Part shown: piece by piece, positions 17,659 to 27,139 of the stretch
How positions within the stretch are numbered: position 1 is the stretch's first letter
Layout: each line of letters opens with the position of its first letter
Assembly (NCBI RefSeq): GCF_029360765.1
Contig: NZ_JARKNA010000004.1
Coordinates: 396,388-460,387, forward strand
Source of the DNA: Terrimonas pollutisoli
GTDB taxonomy: Bacteria; Bacteroidota; Bacteroidia; Chitinophagales; Chitinophagaceae
DNA: 64,000 nucleotides
Direction: 5' to 3'
Position numbers and translations under genes: made by a program
Notes under the pieces: model-generated
The model's input: only the letters and a program-made list of their open reading frames with translations
Databases searched by the model: none
What the model was told of the DNA's origin: nothing

Positions 17659-18933
17659 ATGCAGGAGAAAACAGGTCAATCCTTTTTTGAATGGGAAAGT
17701 ATAAAGATCAATAAATATTTTCCTTTTGCATTCATTTACTTTTTTATAAATGCAGTGGCCCTGCCGTTTGGCCTGACTTATATGGCATTGTTGGCTCCTT
17801 TTTTCTATATATGGGTATTGCTGAAGCGAAAAAAAGAAATACTGCTTCCGTTTATAGTCATACTGTTACCTTTTGTTATTATTCATATCACGGTGGTTGG
17901 AGTGGAACTGAAGTCGTACACAATTTCATTGCTTAATCTGCTACTGGTCTATGTTTTTTGCCAGGCCGTTTATACTTTTTTGTGCGTATGTAAGGATGTT
18001 GAAAAAATATTCCGCTGGATACTTGTCCTGAATTTTATTTGTTGCCTGGTGGCGATACCCCTTTATTTCACCCCGTACTATCATGTACTGTGGGATGAGC
18101 AAATATTGACGGAAGGAGTTGGCCGGTTAAGACGGTTGAAGCTTTTGACTTATGAGCCGTCCTATTATGCCTTACTTTTTACTCCCTTTTTCTTTTTTTA
18201 TCTCCTTCAATTTTTTTTAAAACAAAACAAGCTCGCCGGCAGCTTGTTGTTGTTCATGTTATTTCTGCCTTACCTGCTTTCTTTTTCCATTGGTGTTATG
18301 GCGTCTGTTCTGTTCGCTTTGTTTTTTACCTGGATCAGTTATTTTAAACGACTGACTTCGAAAAGGAGAATCACCAACGCCATTATTACCGGAGTAACGG
18401 TTGTGGCCGGGGCAATGCTGGTGTTGATTCTATTTTTCCGGCACAACCAGCTTTTTACAAGGATCAGCAATATTTTTAGCGGCACAGATACGTCCGGTAA
18501 AGGAAGAACCATCGATGCATTTATATTGGCAGGTAAAATGTTAAATGGAAAAAATGAGTATTGGGGTATAGGGCTTGGCCAGGTTAAAATCGCCGGTAAC
18601 TCTATTATCAGCAATTACTACTTGTATAATATGGACTTTGTCGCCACCATCCCCAATGCTGTAGCGGAAACAATGGCCATCTTTGGCTGGGTGGGCGTTT
18701 CCATCAGGATACTTATCGAAGTAGCGCTTTTCTTTTTTACAAGTGTTTGGAAAAACTACTACAGGCTTTCACTTTTCTTATTCATGTTCATCTACCAGTT
18801 TACCGGAAGTTTTATAACCAATATTGCTGAGTATGTAATATGGATACTGGCATTTACCAATGTCTTTCGCCAATTTGATGTACACGGGAATAAAGAATCT
18901 GAAGCTACACGGACTTCGCAGCAGCCGGTTTAA
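17659..18933 (+). CDS. Wzy-like polysaccharide polymerase/ligase membrane protein
   Basis: A 424-residue protein with about ten to eleven hydrophobic segments. The central segment RRLKLLTYEPSYYALLFTPF carries the E-P-S motif often seen in Wzy/EpsG-like polymerases. The loop GIGLGQVKIAGNS and the later Asn-rich extracytoplasmic stretch are also typical. It would polymerise repeat units flipped by the adjacent Wzx protein. The gene begins 3 bases after the flippase stop and ends inside the convergent DUF1972 glycosyltransferase gene (29-base overlap). The sequence is T-rich, as expected for a highly hydrophobic protein. Confidence 0.75.
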   Translation: MQEKTGQSFFEWESIKINKYFPFAFIYFFINAVALPFGLTYMALLAPFFYIWVLLKRKKEILLPFIVILLPFVIIHITVVGVELKSYTISLLNLLLVYVFCQAVYTFLCVCKDVEKIFRWILVLNFICCLVAIPLYFTPYYHVLWDEQILTEGVGRLRRLKLLTYEPSYYALLFTPFFFFYLLQFFLKQNKLAGSLLLFMLFLPYLLSFSIGVMASVLFALFFTWISYFKRLTSKRRITNAIITGVTVVAGAMLVLILFFRHNQLFTRISNIFSGTDTSGKGRTIDAFILAGKMLNGKNEYWGIGLGQVKIAGNSIISNYYLYNMDFVATIPNAVAETMAIFGWVGVSIRILIEVALFFFTSVWKNYYRLSLFLFMFIYQFTGSFITNIAEYVIWILAFTNVFRQFDVHGNKESEATRTSQQPV

Positions 18934-20047
18934 TGATCATTCGTTGTTCCCCACAAGCGGCCTGCAGCATCAGACGTTCATAGTCGGCAATGTTTTTTTC
19001 TATGCTATATACGTTCCTGATTTTTTCGAGGTTGGATTTTTTTCTTTCCCAGACGGCGATATTGTTTTGCGGCGTGTCAATGATGGTTGACACTTCTTTT
19101 TCATTTGAAAAATAATCGGCGCCTGCCTGTAATACGGCTTTATTGAAAATATTGTTATGGGCCGCGATATTGCACCCGCAAGCCATCGCTTCTAAAAGGG
19201 AAGGGTTGGTGCCGCCGACTGAGTGGCCATGAAAATAGCGGGTTGAATAATATCGAAGGTTGTTGAGTACATACTGATCATATATTGAACCAATAAACTT
19301 AACACCGCGGTTATTGAATTTCCTGTTTAAATATTTTCCAAACTTATTGTTGGTGTTGCCAACGATCAGCAATGGGTGGGATTGCCCGGAGCCAAGAAAA
19401 CCCCTCACGATCATTTCAATATTATTTTCAGGCTCTATCCTCGCAACTAACAGGTGATATTGATTGGGAACAAGTTTATACCTGGCCGGAATGTCTTCAT
19501 TTGGCTGGGAGAAGATATCTGCACCATAAGGAATGTACGCTGGGTTCCTGCCGTAGTTAGCCCAAAAATGATATTGCATTTGCGGGGAATCTGCAATAAG
19601 TACCTGGGCATTTTTGGCCGCCAGTGATTCAGCAAATTTTAAAAATCGCTTGGTAGGTTTATTGAATTTACTGCGCATCCATTCCATGCCATCTACGTTG
19701 AGCATGTTGATAGTTTTTTTGGGCCAGCGCCAATGCCAGATCGAATCGCTGGTATAGCCAAGATGCAGCAGAATGTCAAAATCTCTTTTACGGGAATCGT
19801 TGATACAATTGAGATCATAGATGAACTGCCCAAAAGTGCCCAGTTTTGCTTCGGGGTCGGTGCAGTGAATGATCTGTACGCCGTTCCATTCATTTTCCTG
19901 GTAAGGATGCCTGCTTGAATTATAAACGAAAACTTCATGTCCTCTTTGTACAAGACCGGCTGAGAGATATTCCGCAAATTGTTCGAACCCTCCATAGTGA
20001 TTGGGTATGCCCCGGGTGCCTAATATGCCGATTCTTAATTTTCGCAT
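18905..20047 (-). CDS. DUF1972-type glycosyltransferase (rhamnosyltransferase-like)
   Basis: A 380-residue GT-B-fold enzyme. The N terminus GILGTRGIPNHYGGFEQFAE is the hallmark of the DUF1972 domain found in rhamnosyl- and other glycosyltransferases of exopolysaccharide loci. The C-terminal donor domain has HLLVARIEPENNIEM and SLLEAMACGCNI with the expected glutamate. The Gly-rich N-terminal loop would bind the acceptor. The gene overlaps the next downstream-strand GT4 gene (20035-21123) by 13 bases and the convergent polymerase gene by 29 bases. A role in adding one residue of the repeat unit is likely. Confidence 0.88.
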   Translation of the reverse strand: MRKLRIGILGTRGIPNHYGGFEQFAEYLSAGLVQRGHEVFVYNSSRHPYQENEWNGVQIIHCTDPEAKLGTFGQFIYDLNCINDSRKRDFDILLHLGYTSDSIWHWRWPKKTINMLNVDGMEWMRSKFNKPTKRFLKFAESLAAKNAQVLIADSPQMQYHFWANYGRNPAYIPYGADIFSQPNEDIPARYKLVPNQYHLLVARIEPENNIEMIVRGFLGSGQSHPLLIVGNTNNKFGKYLNRKFNNRGVKFIGSIYDQYVLNNLRYYSTRYFHGHSVGGTNPSLLEAMACGCNIAAHNNIFNKAVLQAGADYFSNEKEVSTIIDTPQNNIAVWERKKSNLEKIRNVYSIEKNIADYERLMLQAACGEQRMIIKPAAAKSV

Positions 20048-21123
20048 GGAGATATAATGGTTTGGTAAGCTTTTAAAGTGGTAGCCGCAGCCTGCTGCCA
20101 GGTGTAATGAAGCGATACTTTCTGCTGCAACTTTGGATTGAAATCGGTATGTGCGGCATGCGTTACTGCTGCATAAATTGATGCCGGATCACCGGGATCG
20201 CAATAGAAAGCATCATCGTCAAAATATTCTTTGGTGAAGCCTTTTTCTGTCACAACAATATTGCATCCCATGGCGGCTGCTTCCAGCGAAGAAAGACCAC
20301 AGGTCTCATGCCAGCTCGGCAGCACATGAACCTTTGCTTTTTTGTAATAACTGATCAATACATCAATTGGCACGCGGCCACAAAAAATAATATTATCAGC
20401 GGCTATCTTTTTACACTCTTCATAGTAAGCTTGCTGATTGGGCGCCGGCAATCCCGTTAGTAGAACATTATAGTCCGTATGATTGAGGGCCCGGATCAGG
20501 TTAAGCTGATTTTTTCTCCCTTCTATTCTTGCAGCCGATAAAACCAGTTTGTTATCTTTTTTTATTCCGGGATCGAAGGAAAATAAAGAACTGTCAATGC
20601 CATTTGGCACTACCCTGTATTGTTTCCGCACACCATATTGTTGTTCCAGTTTCCGGTATTCCGCTTCCGAATTAGGAAGAAGCAGTTTGGCTTTCTGTAA
20701 AATTTCCCGGATGCTTTTGGTCTGTCCTTTCCATAGATAAGACTTGCTTTGCAGACCGTCTTTTCGCAGCAGCCATCTTGCAATTGTCTTTATGTATTCA
20801 TTTGCGGCTGAAGGAAACAGGCGTAGGATCAGCCCTGGCATCCCTTTACGATGATAGGTGTCATATTCAGTATAATCAACAAGGATGGTAGAAACAACGG
20901 CAGGTTTTGAGGCTTTTGAAATGTGCGATAAAATATCTGCCGGCCGGGTGATATTAAAGAAATGTACCAGGTCGTAACGGGAATAATCAATGGGCTCAGA
21001 TGTCAAAAAAACACTTACATCTACTCCCAACTGTTGCAGGAATTTTGCTGTTTGTAAAACCTGTTCCGTATCTCCACCAGGAACAGTATGCAGCGTGGAT
21101 CGGGTAATAAATGCAATTTTCAT
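20035..21123 (-). CDS. Glycosyltransferase family 4
   Basis: A 362-residue GT4 enzyme. The N terminus IAFITRSTLHTVPGGDTEQV contains the Gly-rich acceptor loop. The donor domain includes KLVLSAARIEGRKNQ, FCGRVP and HVLPSWHETCGLSSLEAAAMG with the EX7E pair. It is the first gene of a two-gene leftward unit and overlaps the DUF1972 gene by 13 bases. Upstream is a 217-bp divergent gap to the DUF1080 gene, so its promoter should lie there. This gene marks the right edge of the polysaccharide locus. Confidence 0.88.
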   Translation of the reverse strand: MKIAFITRSTLHTVPGGDTEQVLQTAKFLQQLGVDVSVFLTSEPIDYSRYDLVHFFNITRPADILSHISKASKPAVVSTILVDYTEYDTYHRKGMPGLILRLFPSAANEYIKTIARWLLRKDGLQSKSYLWKGQTKSIREILQKAKLLLPNSEAEYRKLEQQYGVRKQYRVVPNGIDSSLFSFDPGIKKDNKLVLSAARIEGRKNQLNLIRALNHTDYNVLLTGLPAPNQQAYYEECKKIAADNIIFCGRVPIDVLISYYKKAKVHVLPSWHETCGLSSLEAAAMGCNIVVTEKGFTKEYFDDDAFYCDPGDPASIYAAVTHAAHTDFNPKLQQKVSLHYTWQQAAATTLKAYQTIISPCEN

Positions 21124-21340
21124 TATTTATCCGGTAAGCTTACAGCAACTTTTCAGGTCAAATCGGATAAAGCTGGTAATAGGCTGCCTGTGATAAATAA
21201 AAATTATTCTGTCTTTGGGATTAACAGGATTAATAGGAGGATAAATTTTGACAATCTAAATATTTTGATCCTGGCCATTTATTAAGATTGTATAGTAATT
21301 TTAGCCAAAACATATTTTTCAAAGCACTCTAACTATTGTT

Positions 21341-22696
21341 ATGCACAAAATGAAAGTTCTTTTAGTCTGCACCCTGCTTGTTACACTAAATGGTATGACA
21401 CAAAACAGCCGATGGCAAAAACTTTTTAACGGTAAGGACCTGCAGGGCTGGAAACAATTAAACGGGAAAGCAACCTATGAAGTGAAAAACGGAGAGATAG
21501 TAGGAACTACCGTGATGAACGAGCCCAATTCCTTTTTGGCTACCGAACAGGTTTATGGAAATTTTATTCTTGAGCTGGAGTTGTTGGTCGACACATCGAT
21601 GAATTCCGGTATACAAATAAGAAGCCTCAGTAAACCAGAATATCTAAACGGGAGGGTACATGGCTACCAGGTAGAAGTAGATCCCGCCAAAAGAGCCTGG
21701 AGCGGTGGTTTGTATGATGAAGCAAGAAGAGGCTGGCTTTATCCATTAGAGTTAAATCCCGCCGCTAAAAAGGCCTTTAAAAACAATCAATGGAATAAAT
21801 ACCGGATAGAATGTATTGGTCATACCATTCGTACCTGGGTAAATGGTATCCCGGCTGCACATGTCGTAGATGCTGAAACAGCAGAAGGGTTTATTGCCTT
21901 GCAGGTACACAGCATCAATCAACCGCAACAAGCTGGTAAACACATTCGCTGGAGAAATATCCGCATTCAAACAGAAGACCTGACGGCGACAGCTTACGAT
22001 AATATTTATGTAGTGAATACCGTTCCCAACAATCTTTCATCGCAGGAGGCCAGGAATGGGTTTTCCTTATTGTGGGATGGAAAGACAAGTAATGGCTGGC
22101 GGGGAGCCTACAAAGAAAGTTTTCCGGAAAAAGGTTGGGCAATTAACAATGGTGAATTATCGGTGGAGAGGTCGGCTGGTGGCGAATCGACAAATGGTGG
22201 CGATATTGTAACGGAAAAAAAGTTCAGCGCATTTGAATTGAAATTTGATTTCAAATTAACGGAAGGAGCGAACAGTGGCGTAAAATATTTTGTGACCGAA
22301 TCGGAAAATAATAAAGGTTCTGCCATCGGATTGGAATACCAGATTTTGGATGATGAGAAACATCCCGATGCAAAAATGGGTATCAATGGCAACCGGACCT
22401 TAGCTTCTCTGTATGACCTGATCGCCTCTGATAAAAATCCTGCCGCAAGAAAAAAGATCGGAGAATGGAACCAGGGCATTATCAGGGTTTATCCTAATAA
22501 TAACGTAGAGTATTGGTTAAACGGTTATAAAGTTGTGAGCTATAAAAGAGGTTCGCCCGAATACCTGGCTCTTGTTGCCAAAAGCAAATACAAAGATTGG
22601 CCCAACTTCGGCATGGCAAAAGAAGGAAGGATTCTTTTACAGGATCATGGCGACAATGTTTCTTTCAGAAGCATTAAGATCCGCACATTAAGATAG
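21341..22696 (+). CDS. Secreted protein with two DUF1080 (3-keto-disaccharide hydrolase-like) domains
   Basis: A 451-residue exported protein with a signal peptide in the first 21 residues ([16 protein letters not shown]). Two concanavalin-like DUF1080 domains follow. The first starts at [14 protein letters not shown] (about 28) and the second at [14 protein letters not shown] (about 247). Each contains the usual NSGIQIRS- or NSGVKYF-type motif and the YQVEVD or LEYQILDD acidic motif. Proteins of this family include 3-keto-glycoside hydrolases that act with Gfo/Idh oxidoreductases. The next gene encodes such an oxidoreductase, which supports a shared periplasmic sugar pathway. Confidence 0.85.
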   Translation: MHKMKVLLVCTLLVTLNGMTQNSRWQKLFNGKDLQGWKQLNGKATYEVKNGEIVGTTVMNEPNSFLATEQVYGNFILELELLVDTSMNSGIQIRSLSKPEYLNGRVHGYQVEVDPAKRAWSGGLYDEARRGWLYPLELNPAAKKAFKNNQWNKYRIECIGHTIRTWVNGIPAAHVVDAETAEGFIALQVHSINQPQQAGKHIRWRNIRIQTEDLTATAYDNIYVVNTVPNNLSSQEARNGFSLLWDGKTSNGWRGAYKESFPEKGWAINNGELSVERSAGGESTNGGDIVTEKKFSAFELKFDFKLTEGANSGVKYFVTESENNKGSAIGLEYQILDDEKHPDAKMGINGNRTLASLYDLIASDKNPAARKKIGEWNQGIIRVYPNNNVEYWLNGYKVVSYKRGSPEYLALVAKSKYKDWPNFGMAKEGRILLQDHGDNVSFRSIKIRTLR

Positions 22697-22843
22697 AACC
22701 ACGAGTTATAGGATTATGGAGGATGATGAGGAGGTGGAAGGCATCTCACTGGTCAGTCGAATTATTTATTATGTCAGTTTTCTTTTTTACAAGGAAAGAT
22801 TTTAGAAAACTCAAAAAATATTTGTCCATTTTAAATTTCAATT

Positions 22844-24202
22844 ATGTCGGTAACACGTAGAAATTTTATCAGGCAGTCAGCAAAGGCTTCTGCCGCATTA
22901 TATGCAGCTTCTTTGGGCTTTAGTGCCAAAAGCTATGGTAATATTATTGGCGCCAATGACAGGGTAAGGATTGGTGCAGTAGGTTTTTCTGATCGTTTCA
23001 GGCAGTCTTTATTTCCTTCTTTTTTAAACCACTATAAAGAATTGAATTTTGACCTGGTGGCTGTAAGTGATATCTGGAAATTGCGACGGGAGGAAGGACA
23101 GGCGTATTTGAAAGAAAAAATGGGTCACGATATTCAAGCCTGTGTAAATAATGATGAACTCTATCGTATCAAGGACCTGGATGCTGTGATTATCAGCACC
23201 GCCGATTTTCAACATGCATTGCATGCCATCGAAGCCGTGAAGGCTGGTAAAGATGTGTATGTTGAAAAACCATTTGCAGAAACGATGGAAGATAACCGGG
23301 CTGCACTAAAGGTGATCAAAGCATCTGATAGAATTATACAAGTAGGTTCACAACGCAGAAGCGGTGGCAACTACACTGCTGCGGCCGACTTTATACAATC
23401 CGGAAAGTTTGGACCGGTTACCATGGTTGAATTGACCTGGAATGTAAATCAACCGGGTCGCTGGCGGAGACCGGCCTTGGTAGCCAAATGCAAAAAAGAA
23501 GATACGGACTGGAAACGGTTTTTACTGAATCGTCCCTTTGAAGAATGGGATCCACGCAAATATTTGGAGTATCGTTTATTCTGGCCCTATTCATCCGGCA
23601 TGCCCGGTCAATGGATGAGTCACCAGATCGATACGGTGCATTGGTTTAGCGGTTTAAAACATCCACGCAGCGTGGTGGCCAATGGTGGTATTTATATGTG
23701 GAAAGATGGCAGGAGAAACTGGGACACCACTACTGCCGTATTTGACTATGGCCCGGAAAACGATAAGACGACCGGCTTCCAGGTTACCTTTAGTTCAAGA
23801 ATGCATAATGGCGATGAGAGACCTGCTGAAATTTATTACTCGAATGGTGGTGAGTTAAATCTTATTACCAATAAAGTATCACCGGCCGGAGGATTGGAGG
23901 AAAAACATGCAGCGGCGATGAACATGAAACCAAATCTGCTGCCTGAATCAGTATTGATAGATAAAACAGAAAAGGTAGTGGCTTCGGCGAATACTGGTGC
24001 AGATACGTTAACCAGTAATCACATGCGCAATTATATGGAATGCATTCGTAGCCGTAAGCAAACCAACGCACCGGTGGAGGCAGGATATAATCATTCCATC
24101 GCTACCATCATGACAAATGCTGCCGTCAGAACAGGTGCTAAAGTAACCTTCGATGAAAAGACGCAGGAAGTAATGGCCAATGGTAAAGTATTTAAATACT
24201 AG
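22844..24202 (+). CDS. Exported Gfo/Idh/MocA-family oxidoreductase
   Basis: A 452-residue NAD(P)-dependent oxidoreductase with a twin-arginine-type export signal (TRRNFIRQSAKASAALYAAS). The Rossmann domain has RIGAVGFSDRF, and the EKPFAE motif near residue 140 carries the lysine typical of the family. The C-terminal alpha-beta domain includes WMSHQIDTVHWF, whose Asp and His would act on the sugar. Folding with a bound cofactor before export is the usual reason for a Tat signal. It lies 147 bases after the DUF1080 gene. Likely reaction: oxidation of a sugar at C3, or its reversal. Confidence 0.87.
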   Translation: MSVTRRNFIRQSAKASAALYAASLGFSAKSYGNIIGANDRVRIGAVGFSDRFRQSLFPSFLNHYKELNFDLVAVSDIWKLRREEGQAYLKEKMGHDIQACVNNDELYRIKDLDAVIISTADFQHALHAIEAVKAGKDVYVEKPFAETMEDNRAALKVIKASDRIIQVGSQRRSGGNYTAAADFIQSGKFGPVTMVELTWNVNQPGRWRRPALVAKCKKEDTDWKRFLLNRPFEEWDPRKYLEYRLFWPYSSGMPGQWMSHQIDTVHWFSGLKHPRSVVANGGIYMWKDGRRNWDTTTAVFDYGPENDKTTGFQVTFSSRMHNGDERPAEIYYSNGGELNLITNKVSPAGGLEEKHAAAMNMKPNLLPESVLIDKTEKVVASANTGADTLTSNHMRNYMECIRSRKQTNAPVEAGYNHSIATIMTNAAVRTGAKVTFDEKTQEVMANGKVFKY

Positions 24203-24234
24203 TATTAAGTTATTATACTTTGGCAGTCCCTATT

Positions 24235-24296
24235 CGGCTGTGAGCTTCGGGACTTCAATTTAGCTATCGAACTATCGGTCTCGAAGCTCATAGCCC
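24235..24296. repeat. Inverted repeat between oxidoreductase and DUF6807 genes
   Basis: The left arm at 24235-24253 (CGGCTGTGAGCTTCGGGAC) and the right arm at 24278-24296 (GTCTCGAAGCTCATAGCCC) are imperfect reverse complements, differing at a few positions, around a 24-base loop. The region looks like one of the small palindromic repeats spread through Bacteroidota intergenic DNA. A folded transcript could reduce read-through into the next gene. There is no T-run, so I do not call it a terminator. Confidence 0.6.
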
Positions 24297-24349
24297 CAAG
24301 CTCGTGGCTTTATTGAAACGACATTTTAAAATTGACATAACACCAGGTC

Positions 24350-25384
24350 ATGCAATTAATGAGAAAAACGATTTGGCTTTTGCTTTTGTCGCTGCCATTT
24401 TTTGCTTCAGCCCAAAAGGCATTTAAGATTGTTGAACAGAAACACAAAAAGCAGGTTGATATTTTATTTGATGGAAAGCTGCTGACTTCCTATTGCTACT
24501 ATGATTCGAGTTTCAAGCCAATACTGTTTCCCGTGAATACGGTGGATGGTATAACCGTGACCCGCGGTTATCCGTTTCAACCTGTTGCAGGTGAAAGAAC
24601 AGATCATCCGCATCATACAGGAATTTGGCTGAATTACGAATCGGTCAACGGGCTGGATTTCTGGAACAATTCAACAGCGATTGCACCGGAAAAAAGAAAT
24701 CACTACGGAACCATTGTTCATAATAACATAGTAGATAAAAAGGTCAACGGGAATACTGCTACCCTTGCAACATCAGCGTTATGGAAAAGACCGGATGGAA
24801 AGATTTTATTGAATGAACAAACAACTTTTCACTTCAGCGTCCGCGGCAATAATTTTATCATTGACCGTACAACTCAGTTAACGGCTAAAGATACAACAGT
24901 AGTTTTTAAAGATGTAAAAGATGGCATATTTGCTATTCGTGTTGCCCGTGAATTGGAGATGCCTTCCAGAGAAGCTTCCAGTTTTGTAGACGATAAAGGA
25001 AATATTACCACTGTTACTGCTTCTGATAAAAATGTTACGGGAATGTATTATGCCAGTAACGGTTTAAAAGGTGATTCGGTCTGGAGCAGCAAAGGCAAAT
25101 GGGCTGTGCTTACCGGAGAAAAAGATGGTAAAAATATTACTGTGGGCATTATCGATCATCCAGCAAACATTGGTTATCCCGCTTATTGGCATGCCAGGGG
25201 TTATGGTCTCTTTGCCATTAATACCCTGGGCAGAAAAGTATTTAGCAAAGGCGCTGAGGAGTTAAACTTTTCGCTGGCTCCGAAAAAGTCAGTGATTTTT
25301 CGTTACCGGGTGGTAATCGCTTCCGGTTCAAAATTGAGCACTGAGCAAATGAATAAGCTTAGCGATGAGTTTGCGAAAAAGTAA
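24350..25384 (+). CDS. Secreted DUF6807/PmoA-like protein
   Basis: A 344-residue exported protein with a signal peptide in about the first 21 residues (TIWLLLLSLPFFASAQ). The body contains RTDHPHHTGIWLNYESVNGL, a His-rich motif characteristic of the DUF6807 family, which is often annotated PmoA-like although it is unrelated to methane oxidation. Family members frequently sit beside Gfo/Idh and DUF1080 genes, as here. Their enzymatic role is unsettled. An in-frame ATG three codons downstream (24359) is an alternative start. The conserved histidines suggest a metal- or sugar-binding site. Confidence 0.8.
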   Translation: MQLMRKTIWLLLLSLPFFASAQKAFKIVEQKHKKQVDILFDGKLLTSYCYYDSSFKPILFPVNTVDGITVTRGYPFQPVAGERTDHPHHTGIWLNYESVNGLDFWNNSTAIAPEKRNHYGTIVHNNIVDKKVNGNTATLATSALWKRPDGKILLNEQTTFHFSVRGNNFIIDRTTQLTAKDTTVVFKDVKDGIFAIRVARELEMPSREASSFVDDKGNITTVTASDKNVTGMYYASNGLKGDSVWSSKGKWAVLTGEKDGKNITVGIIDHPANIGYPAYWHARGYGLFAINTLGRKVFSKGAEELNFSLAPKKSVIFRYRVVIASGSKLSTEQMNKLSDEFAKK

Positions 25385-25427
25385 CGCGGTTTCTATAGTT
25401 TCCCGGCGTATTCACGGTTAAGTTTAT

Positions 25428-25516
25428 TTGAAACACAAAGTCACGGAGACACAGGGATACAGGAAAATAAAAGATAAATCTCCCTCATTCTGTGTCTTGG
25501 TGCCTCCGTGGTTCAA
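25428..25516. repeat. Palindromic intergenic repeat between convergent genes
   Basis: The left arm at 25428-25454 and the right arm at 25490-25516 match as reverse complements at 21 of 27 positions. The cores are GGAGACACAG and CTGTGTCTTGG. The element sits between the ends of the rightward DUF6807 gene and the leftward DinB-family gene. A related element occurs at 41020-41121. It could act as a bidirectional terminator or be a REP-like mobile repeat. Confidence 0.65.
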
Positions 25517-25598
25517 TATTCCGTGCTGGATTTTGCCACACCTGATTTGCGTTACCCCATGTCTTTACGAGAAAATACTTTTAAGACAGCTTTTTTCT

Positions 25599-26099
25599 TT
25601 ATCTCTCCCAGAATGGGGGCGGATCTATTCCGAGTGTTCGCAGGTACACATATCCCTGTCCGCGGTGGTGTATTTCGTTGTCAATAAAATATAGAATAAC
25701 CCAATAAACGGGCCCTTCATATTGACCAAAGGCCAGCGTGGTTTCCTGGAAACGTCGTGGCGTAATTTTTGGCCATAATTCGTTCAGCATGTCTGTTGTT
25801 TCATCCCACAACTGCAGCAATTCGGCTTTCGTCGCAGGTTTGTGTTCGCCATCATTAAAAGGTTTCCACTCGTTGGTCACTATACCGCGAATACCGGGTG
25901 CGGCCATCGACAGCATCTCCAGCGCCAATTCGGAAAAAGGTCGCATGCCGCCAACTGAATAATTAAATAATTCTTTTTCTGGAAAGGCCTCTATCATTTT
26001 CCTGGTCAGCCTGCGGTGACCCTGCCAGTGATTCAAAAGTGCCTCTGCTGTAATAGCTGCATCAATAACGTTAGTCTTTTCTGCGATGGTATTTTCCAT
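25599..26099 (-). CDS. DinB-family putative metal-dependent protein
   Basis: A 166-residue four-helix-bundle protein of the DinB/YfiT type. The metal-binding histidines appear to be in LLNHWQGHRRLT near residue 25 and EIHHRGQGYVYLRTLG near residue 140, the usual spacing for this family. DinB proteins include thiol-dependent S-transferases and proteins of unknown function induced by DNA damage. The next genes, facing away, encode alkylation-repair proteins, which makes a stress-related role plausible but unproven. The divergent gap to the AraC-Ogt gene is 187 bases. Confidence 0.82.
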   Translation of the reverse strand: MENTIAEKTNVIDAAITAEALLNHWQGHRRLTRKMIEAFPEKELFNYSVGGMRPFSELALEMLSMAAPGIRGIVTNEWKPFNDGEHKPATKAELLQLWDETTDMLNELWPKITPRRFQETTLAFGQYEGPVYWVILYFIDNEIHHRGQGYVYLRTLGIDPPPFWER

Positions 26100-26286
26100 A
26101 TGTACCTGTTTATGGGTTTAAATTTTGTTTGATAGCACAAAGAAAATATCAGTTACTGACAACCCTATGGCAGTGCTAATTTTGCTGAATCACTTTTTAT
26201 AATTTCTACAGATAATAGTTAGCAAGATTCGGGTAGGCAAAGGATGTTTGCCAGTTTAGTTTTGCCCTGAACTAAAAAGGAATAAA

Positions 26287-27135
26287 ATGAAAGAGCAGGA
26301 TATAACCAATTACGACCGGATTGCTGAAGCAATAAGTTATATTAAAGAAAACTTTAAATCGCAACCGGGGTTAGATGAGATCGCTGAAAAAATTCATTTA
26401 AGCAGTTTTCATTTTCAGCGGATGTTCACGGATTGGGCGGGTGTGAGTCCGAAGAAATTTTTGCAATACCTGACCATTGAACATGCAAAAAAAATGTTGC
26501 AGCAACAACAGGCAAGCATTTTCGATACAGCATTTGAAACAGGATTGTCTGGAACCGGTCGCCTGCATGACCTGTTTATTAATATAGAAGGTATGACCCC
26601 GGGTGAATATAAAAATGGCGGCGAAAACTTATCCATTAATTACAGCTTCGCCGAAAGCCCGTTTGGAAATATCCTTGTTGCGTCTACGGTTAAAGGGATT
26701 TGTCATATGGCGTTTGCAGATGATGAAGCAGCTGCTTTTGAAGCGTTGCAACAAGTTTTTCCTAATGCGCAGTATCATCAAAGGGTTGATTTGATACAGC
26801 AAAACGCATTGTTCATTTTTACCCATGACTGGAAAAAGTTGAACCAGGTGAAGCTGCATCTCAAAGGAACAGCCTTTCAAATAAAAGTATGGGAAGCCTT
26901 ATTGAAAATCCCAATGGGACAGTTGTCAACCTATGGCAATATTGCAAAACATTTACAGAATCCCAATGCGTCGAGAGCCGTCGGCACTGCTGTCGGTGAC
27001 AATCCTGTGGCTTTTCTCATTCCCTGTCACCGGGTGATTCAATCAACGGGAGTCATTGGTCAGTATCATTGGGGAAGCGTTCGTAAGACAGCTATGATAG
27101 GATGGGAGGCTGCCCAAACTGAAGGGGATAATTGA
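26287..27135 (+). CDS. AraC-type HTH fused to O6-methylguanine-DNA methyltransferase (Ada-like, lacking N-terminal zinc domain)
   Basis: A 282-residue fusion protein. Residues about 8-105 form an AraC-type double helix-turn-helix (AISYIKENFKSQPGLDEIAE to MTPGEYKNGG). Residues about 115-275 form the Ogt domain with the methyl-acceptor motif PCHRVIQ. The acceptor Cys247 lies in it, and the earlier SRAVGTAVGDNP is also conserved. It would remove methyl groups from O6-methylguanine in DNA and probably regulate its own operon. Unlike E. coli Ada it has no N-terminal Cys4 zinc domain. A separate small gene directly downstream encodes a related domain, and AlkB follows. Confidence 0.92.
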   Translation: MKEQDITNYDRIAEAISYIKENFKSQPGLDEIAEKIHLSSFHFQRMFTDWAGVSPKKFLQYLTIEHAKKMLQQQQASIFDTAFETGLSGTGRLHDLFINIEGMTPGEYKNGGENLSINYSFAESPFGNILVASTVKGICHMAFADDEAAAFEALQQVFPNAQYHQRVDLIQQNALFIFTHDWKKLNQVKLHLKGTAFQIKVWEALLKIPMGQLSTYGNIAKHLQNPNASRAVGTAVGDNPVAFLIPCHRVIQSTGVIGQYHWGSVRKTAMIGWEAAQTEGDN

Positions 27136-27139
27136 GCAG

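Noticed and set aside
26257..26264. TAGTTTTG as the -7 box of the AraC-Ogt operon
   Set aside because: It fits TAnnTTTG and lies 22 bases before the ATG, but the nearest TTTG is only 6 bases upstream, so the -33 element is missing.
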